From: Podarcis raffonei | Taxonomy: Eukaryota > Chordata > Lepidosauria > Squamata > Lacertidae | Length of the DNA stretch: 64,000 bases | Direction of reading: 5' to 3' | NCBI RefSeq assembly: GCF_027172205.1 | Contig: NC_070620.1 | Location: 30,345,932-30,409,931, forward strand | Shown here: positions 59,360-64,000 of the stretch, piece by piece | How positions within the stretch are numbered: the first letter of the stretch is position 1 | How the letters are laid out: the number at the start of each line of letters is the position of its first letter | Notes under the pieces: generated by a model | Database searches by the model: none | The model's input: only the letters and a program-made list of their open reading frames with translations | Told to the model about the DNA's origin: nothing | Program-made: the position numbers and the translations under genes

Positions 59360-59855
59360 GATGCTGCCCCTGTTTCTCTGTGCACGAGCAACTCAGAGGA
59401 CTGACGGATTGCTGTAAGGGGAAAAGGTGTTGCTCATGCATAAAACTCCAAACTGCCTCCAAGCAGGTTATATAGCTCAAACTTCCCTGGTTTGACAGCG
59501 CCTCGCAAATGCCACTGTCTTAATCACTGCTAGAATCCGTCAGTGGGCGTTTCCTGAACTTCTTCCAACATAAGAATTCCTTGACACCCAGTCTCTGCCT
59601 AGCTTCTCTGCGCGGAAGCCTTCTGCGCAGAGTAGGCGTGCCAAGCGGAGGTCCTGCGTTCTCCCCACTGGTCTCACTGGCAGAGTCTCGGAGCCTTCCC
59701 TCCGAAGTACTCTCAGCCTCCCCTTTCTTCCTGGTGTCACCTTGGTTTCCTTCCCCAGCGGAAGCTCTCCCTCTCTCCTTGCTGGTTCCCTCCCCTGCAT
59801 CCTCGGAGCATCTTCCCTCTCCGTTGATCTCCGATGTCAATTCCCTGACATATAC

Positions 59856-60233
59856 ATATAAAAAAATACATTCTTAAAGCATTGGCCCTATCTACTCTTG
59901 CCTCTGCCCTACCAGCCATTGGAGTGTCTCCCAGAAAAACAGTACTTGGTATATACACTTCTTTTTAACCAAAAGGGATGTTGTCTACTAACATGGTAAT
60001 CACACAGGCTGATTTCACAGAAACTCACAGAATTGTGTAAATAATTTGATCAGATAAACTAACTGAATCATTTTCACCGTAGGCAGCTCATACACCATTA
60101 AGGACCTGATAGATGTTTTACTTTATTTATGCCAAAAGCAGGGTCATTAGATGCTTATAAACAGCCTGTCAGTTTTCAGCTCTACAACTTTTTTCTGGGA
60201 TAGTCAAAACACCTTAATTGTTGACATACTGAC
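59856..60233. other. SETX intron, unrecognised
   Basis: No coding match or named repeat seen between Gypsy copy 4 and the exon at 60234-60341. Confidence 0.5.
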
Positions 60234-60341
60234 CATAGATTTAACTGTAGGAGGGAGCTGCTTTGGGTCTCCAACCAGGACCAGCTTTTTGCAGCCATGA
60301 ATGAGTGGGATGATAGTTTCAACCTCACAAGCCTGCATGGC
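60234..60341 (-). CDS. SETX: SETX exon with helicase motif III
   Basis: The exon has 36 codons in phase 0, reading AMQACEVETIIPLIHGC and then KKLVLVGDPKQLPPTVKSM. The acceptor is ctttttaaaag|GCCATG and the donor is TCTATG|GTCAGTATG. It carries motif III (GDPKQLPPT), which couples ATP hydrolysis to unwinding in SF1 helicases. Human senataxin has DEAGQSCEIETLTPLIH across this junction; here the joined exons read DMAMQACEVETIIPLIH. The glutamine of motif II, the motif III residues and the QLPPT loop are all kept. The preceding intron holds a TIR MITE and a SINE. Confidence 0.93.
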
Positions 60342-61360
60342 CTTTTAAAAAGACAAAGGGACCAGTTTAAATGAGAGAGATCGAGAGAGATCTTAAGATC
60401 TCGCCGCACAAGTCGCCTTGTATCAAATCCTGCTATACCACATCTGCAACTCATCCATTCTGACATAATAGCCTCCCCTGACCCTCTGGATCCAGTTTTC
60501 AGGAGTCTGGGGTGGAAGGGAAGAGGCCAGGATCTTTCGATCCAATCCATAGCAGGGAGCTACTCAAGGATCTTGCTTAAAAAAAATAAATTCCTAGCTC
60601 TCCAACATTTATTTGGTTGCCTCCAACTTCAATACAATTTGCTTTCCCTGTATGATTACTTTGATATAGTTCAGCTTTCCCACCCCAGCTGGTGCCTTCC
60701 AAAAATGTATCACATAATGCTAAACCACACATCTTAATGTTAGCGTGCAAAAAAGACTAGTAGAACACTGGCTGAACCCCCCCCCCCCAATGGGGTAGAT
60801 CACTGCCAGTTTTTAGCTCTGTGAGTAGATCGCAGTCTCTTGGGAGTTGGCCACCCCTGGACTACAGCAACTGAATTCTGAAGTGTGTGTGGGGGGGTTT
60901 CTGTTTCTGTTTTTGTTTTTAAAGGGTGGCAGCAGCTTCTTCAACTTGAGATTTAAGTTACCTAGGCATGGAAGTCAAAATTTCCACCCTCAAAATGTGC
61001 AAAGCACTCATGACCAGGGCTAGGGATGGTGTCAACTTTTGCTAAATGGTACAACTGGGAACCTGCATGGTTGAAGACCGAGTGCTTTCAACTGATGGCC
61101 TACATTTATAATGCGGACACTTAATTTAGGCATCAGGCTGTCAGGTGAGAAGCGTGTCTTGGCAGCCTACAGCTGTTCATATAATTCTATAAAGCTGTTA
61201 ATATAGTTCTATAAAATTCCATGCTCACCCCTTCCTGCCCCAGGTATCTTTGGGTATGACTCCTCTGGAAGAATTTTCAATGAGGGGCATGCTGCTCAGC
61301 ACCAACATGCTTGGGCTGGATGAACAGCAAAAGGAAGGCTTTCAATGTAGTGATTAGGCC
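60342..61360. other. SETX intron, unrecognised
   Basis: A short (gagagatc)n-like run near 60373 and a 10-base C run near 60779. No gene, RNA or transposon family recognised. Confidence 0.4.
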
Positions 61361-61367
61361 CAGGGTC

Positions 61368-61672
61368 AGAGAAAGAGGAGGCAAGCTACTGTGCTTACTG
61401 ATTAAAGTTTAAAAAAACAAAACCAAAAAAACCCCAACAACAAACTGTAAACCTGATTCATTGTAGAGGTGCAGAAAGAAAAAAAGGTTGCTTCATAGAT
61501 TATTCAGAGCCGTTTTCTGAGCTCAGGTTTACAGAAGAGAGTGTTTCTGGGTCTAAGGAATTTGTAAGCATTTAAAGCTCCTGAAGGGAGTTATGTACTC
61601 TGAAACGTATAGAGCAGCAACAGTAAAAATACATTTAATCAGTAAGCACAGCAGCTTGCCTCCTCTTTCTCT
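61368..61672. mobile_element. Inverted-repeat element with 39-bp arms
   Basis: The left arm, agagaaagaggaggcaagct onward (61368-61406), and the right arm, tttaatcagtaagcacagca onward (61634-61672), are reverse complements over 39 bp with one mismatch. About 227 bp lie between them, with no coding frame. A MITE or fold-back element is the simplest reading. No clear target duplication was found. Confidence 0.65.
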
Positions 61673-61989
61673 CTTTTTGTCTTCATGCACACACCAGGCC
61701 CACGGTACCAACCACTACAGAACAAGTGCCAATCAGGGATTTAGGTGAGATGCTTTCCCCACTGTGACATGCTATTAGGGTTAGGCTGGTCAGGTGAATT
61801 AGCGGGTGATCATCTGGTTGGATCAAGTGGTTCATGGCCTCCCAGGCTTAGAGCTTGACTGGAGCTGCTTCGCTGACATAAATGTTATTTAGTACTTATG
61901 TAGCAATTTTCCATAAGCATGCAAAGAGCTTTCTGTAATTTTGTAAAAGGTTCTTGCAGAGAGGGGCTTGCCTAAGGCTACTCATGGGT

Positions 61990-62185
61990 AGCTGACATGA
62001 TGTCCTCCAGAAGGCAGCTGTCTTGTGTGCAGAAGGTCCCAGGTTCAGTCCTTGGCATCTCCAGGTAGGGCTGGGAGAGATTCCTGCCTAAAACCTCGGA
62101 GAGCTGCTGTAAGTCAGTGTGGACAATACTGAGCAAGATGGACCAACGGTCTGATTTAGTATAAGGCACATTCCTATGTTCCTAA
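61990..62185 (+). mobile_element. tRNA-derived SINE
   Basis: The stretch cagaaggtcccaggttcagt holds a box B-like ggttcagtcc, followed by a body (gacaatactgagcaagatgg, gtctgatttagtataaggca) seen again at 63655-63775. Both copies lie in plus orientation. Confidence 0.7.
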
Positions 62186-62228
62186 GGAGTCCCCAACCTT
62201 TTTGGGCTCAAGGGCATATTTGGAAATC

Positions 62229-62907
62229 TACTGTATTTTTCGCTCTATAGGATGCACTTTCCCCCCTCCAAAAATGAAGGGGAAATGTGTCTGCGTCCTA
62301 TGGAGCGAATGCAGGCTTCAGGCAGCTATCCGCAAGCCTTCGGAGCGCAGCGGGTGTTCCCGCCGGGCTCCAAAGGCTTGCGGATAGCTGCCTGAAGCCG
62401 GATAGCAGCCTGCAGCCTGAAACCCAGGGAGCGCAGTGCCAACTCCCGCTGTGCTCCCCCGGCTTCAGGCAGCTATCCGCAAGCCTTCGGAGCCCGGCGG
62501 GAACTCCCGCTGCGCTCAGAAGGCTTGCGGATAGCTGTCTGTTCTGGGGGCTGGGGTCGGGGGAAACTCGATCTTCCCCTGCCCCCAGCCCAGCAAGCTC
62601 CAGGAGTGGCGGCGAGGTTGCGCACAATCTTGCCGCCGCTCCTGGACCTGTTTTGGGGGTTCCCCTGCCCCAGCCCCACGGCTAAAAACGAAGCCGCGCA
62701 CAGCCTCTCCCGGCTGGAGAGGTTGCACGTGGCTAAAGAGGAAGCCAAGACAGCCAGCAGGATGGATCCCACTCGCTGTCTTGGCTTCTTTGCTCTTTGG
62801 AGCTGGGGGGGGGGAATAATTTTATTTTTTCTTTATCCCCCCCCCCAAAAAAAAAACCTAGGTGCACCCTATGGTCCGGTGCGCCCCATGGAGCGAAAAA
62901 TACGGTA
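62229..62907. mobile_element. 0.68-kb TIR MITE with internal hairpins
   Basis: The ends tactgtatttttcgctctat and gagcgaaaaatacggta are inverted repeats with TA at the tips. Inside, ggcttcaggcagctatccgc and gcggatagctgcctgaagcc alternate three times at 62310-62540, giving two strong GC-rich hairpins. It is non-coding: the open frames on both strands only reflect the GC content. The type resembles a non-autonomous Tc1/mariner-like element. Confidence 0.78.
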
Positions 62908-63274
62908 AGTAACAGTTAAGGACACAAGAAAATACTTATTTCACAAAAGAAAAACTGGCAATGATCTGACTCCCCCGTCTGCCCACCCACCCCCCTTTGG
63001 CAAACCACCTATGCACGCCTTGAAATAAAAAAGAGGAAAAAAGCAGGCAACACCACAAAAAAACAGTCAAAACACATCAAACAAAAAAGCTGCCTTGAGG
63101 GCTTTTAATGTCAGAAGAGGGTCTGGTGGTGGGGAAACATTTGTATAAATACAAAACAAGGCAGCCAAAGTGAACAGGGCTGTTTCTGCAATCTGTAAAA
63201 GGTACTAAAGACACCCTCCATCCTCCTGCCCCAAATATGCCCTTGCTACTGTAGTGCCTATATCCCCCACTAAC
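62908..63274. other. SETX intron next to donor
   Basis: A-rich stretch with poly-A and poly-C runs. Nothing recognised before the SETX donor at 63274. Confidence 0.4.
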
Positions 63275-63427
63275 CATGTCCACGATGACGCAGCTCAGAG
63301 GATCACAGTCCAGCCGCTGGAATACTGCACCCAGCAGGCTGCTCCCACTGGTGCTCAGTGTGCAGCAGATGATGTGAGACTCCAGGATGATGTTCGTTTT
63401 CATGTCACTTTGCAATCGCCCACAAAC
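63275..63427 (-). CDS. SETX: SETX exon ending in helicase motif II
   Basis: The exon has 51 codons in phase 0, starting VCGRLQSDMK and continuing with IILESHIICCTLSTSG and a stretch ending CVIVDM. The acceptor is tttcccag|GTTTGTGG and the donor is GACATG|GTTAGTGG. In senataxin this segment leads into motif II (Walker B, DEAG in human), with the exon boundary inside the motif. Here the codon after the aspartate is ATG, so the usual glutamate reads as methionine. The match to human senataxin over IILESHIICCTLSTSG is nearly exact, so exon identity is firm. Whether the methionine is real, a sequence error or a mark of a paralogue cannot be settled from one sequence. Confidence 0.9.
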
Positions 63428-63654
63428 CTGGGAAAGACAAGAGCCAGGAACTTCCTTTTTAAGAGCACCTAATTTTTAGACAGAGACCAGTTTTCTTTCA
63501 GCTGCCTGTTTTGTTTTTGCAACAGCAGCCATGGTCAGGCAGGCAAAACAAGTCCATGCTCAGTGTGTGGTTGAAGATGAAGTCAGCTGCTTTTAGAAGA
63601 AGAACTGGATTGGATGCTAAAATGACAGGCCATAGTTCTGTGAAGGGGTGCCCA
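63428..63654. other. SETX intron upstream of first exon in window
   Basis: Starts with the pyrimidine-rich acceptor tttcccag (minus strand). No further exon recognised to the right edge. Confidence 0.4.
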
Positions 63655-63775
63655 TTTTGCATGCAGGAGGTGTCAGCTTCAATCGCCAATATCTCCAGAT
63701 AGGGCAAACAATACTGACCAAGTTAGATCAATGGCCTGACTCAGTATAAAGCAGCTTCCCAATGCTCCTATGACT
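63655..63775 (+). mobile_element. tRNA-derived SINE, second copy
   Basis: Same family as 61990-62185: gcaggaggtgtcagcttcaa, then aacaatactgaccaagttag and ggcctgactcagtataaagc. The head is partly lost. Confidence 0.6.
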
Positions 63776-64000
63776 CAGGATAAACACAGCCAAATACCTG
63801 CTTAGAGTCCGTATGAAGGTGTATGTGTTCACCCATGTGGTGCTCAGGAATGCAACAGTGCCCCTTAGAATTTCTCTCGGTGCCCACCAAGCCACAGCCT
63901 CACCTTCTATGGCATGAGGTGGTGAGGAAAGTTACCCTAACCCAGCTTGGAAAGCACATAGGGTTGTATCCAATCCAGTGAATGAACATGACGAGCCCAT
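63776..64000. other. Right edge, unrecognised
   Basis: No exon or repeat family recognised; probably SETX intron, since the helicase P-loop exons must lie further right. Confidence 0.4.

Larger units (their letters stand above)
54273..59850 (-). mobile_element. Gypsy chromovirus copy 4 (sushi-like), nearly whole
   Basis: A 5578-bp element in SETX orientation. LTRs of 438 bp at 59413-59850 and 54273-54710 differ at roughly six sites by eye, and a 5-bp target duplication TATAC lies at 54268-54272 and 59851-59855. Gag starts at 59359 (MSQTGGAGAGEQGGRGGPTL) with a CFLCQQPGHFARVC knuckle. A 1319-codon pol frame runs 58339-54380 with protease, RT (FLDDVLIFS), RNase H, integrase and chromodomain. 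It looks close to whole, with about one break. It is the youngest of the four Gypsy copies. Confidence 0.93.
4877..63427 (-). other. SETX: SETX (senataxin) gene, partial: eight exons
   Basis: This is the gene span on the minus strand. Exons lie at 63275-63427, 60234-60341, 53320-53507, 39848-39940, 37454-37618, 12254-12352, 10432-10519 and 4877-5030, 1048 coding bases in all. Each has an AG acceptor and GT donor, and the codon phases join without a break. The joined reading follows human senataxin as I recall it, from ILESHIICCTLSTSG through GDPKQLPPTV, QYRMHPEICLFPSNY, FRNIGIIT, VDGFQGREKDC and TITRAKYSLFILGHL to IQDAQKRGAIIKT. Senataxin is a nuclear superfamily 1 RNA/DNA helicase that resolves R-loops and helps end transcription. 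The P-loop exons lie beyond the right edge, and no final exon was recognised on the left. Introns run from 1.7 to 25 kb and are mostly transposon. A squamate SETX paralogue is a possible alternative, given the changed motif II. Confidence 0.9.

Noticed and set aside
62287-62772. Overlapping GC-rich frames on both strands as a small protein gene
   Set aside because: They lie wholly inside the TIR MITE and arise from its palindromic GC-rich modules.
1-64000. Polinton, Helitron or endogenous retrovirus with envelope
   Set aside because: No capsid or polymerase B genes of Polintons, no Helitron ends or Rep-helicase, and no envelope frame were seen; the helicase motifs belong to spliced SETX exons.

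Overview
The window is vertebrate nuclear DNA from a squamate reptile, most likely a lizard. Evidence: a BovB 3' tail, L2, CR1 and L1-type LINEs, sushi-type chromodomain Gypsy elements, Ty1/Copia elements, squamate-type SINEs and several MITEs, all lying around the spliced exons of one vertebrate gene. No bacterial gene, CRISPR array or operon is present.

Host gene. Eight consecutive exons of a senataxin (SETX) gene can be read on the minus strand, from 63427 down to 4877. They carry the second half of the SF1 helicase core (motifs II to VI) and the start of the C-terminal tail. All splice phases agree and no exon has an internal stop. P-loop exons lie to the right of the window. The final exon was not found and probably lies to the left. 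Two things stand out. The motif II glutamate reads as methionine at an exon junction. A solo LTR sits exactly on the splice acceptor of the exon at 10432-10519, and its target duplication contains the AG|G of that acceptor.

Layout. 1-4876: end of a Copia element with its LTR start, a LINE remnant, a possible solo LTR and MITE-like palindromes. 5031-10431 intron: Gypsy copy 1 (6428-9644) and an L2 tail. 10520-12253 intron: the solo LTR at the acceptor. 12353-37453 intron (25 kb): two L2s. The second L2 is interrupted by a short L1 and by a larger L1 nest (17971-35619). That nest holds a Vingi-like LINE (itself containing an L1-derived non-autonomous element), a CR1 and Gypsy copy 2. 37619-39847 intron: CR1, SINE and BovB pieces. 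39941-53319 intron: an old L1, split by a younger L1 tail, split by Gypsy copy 3 (41632-50705), split by a Copia element (45016-48568); then a TIR MITE. 53508-60233 intron: a Tc1-like fragment and the youngest and most complete Gypsy, copy 4 (54273-59850). 60342-63274 intron: a 39-bp-armed inverted repeat, a SINE and a 0.68-kb TIR MITE.

How the parts relate. The only cellular coding sequence seen is SETX, a nuclear RNA/DNA helicase known for R-loop resolution and transcription termination. Everything else is transposon sequence in its introns, and exact target-site duplications let much of the insertion order be read. Gypsy copies 3 and 4 and the inner Copia lie in the same orientation as SETX. 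The four Gypsy copies share an 11-base complementarity between LTR and primer-binding site, as expected for Tf1/sushi self-priming. Inside Gypsy copy 2 is a 26-base piece of U6 snRNA with its own 18-bp target duplication.
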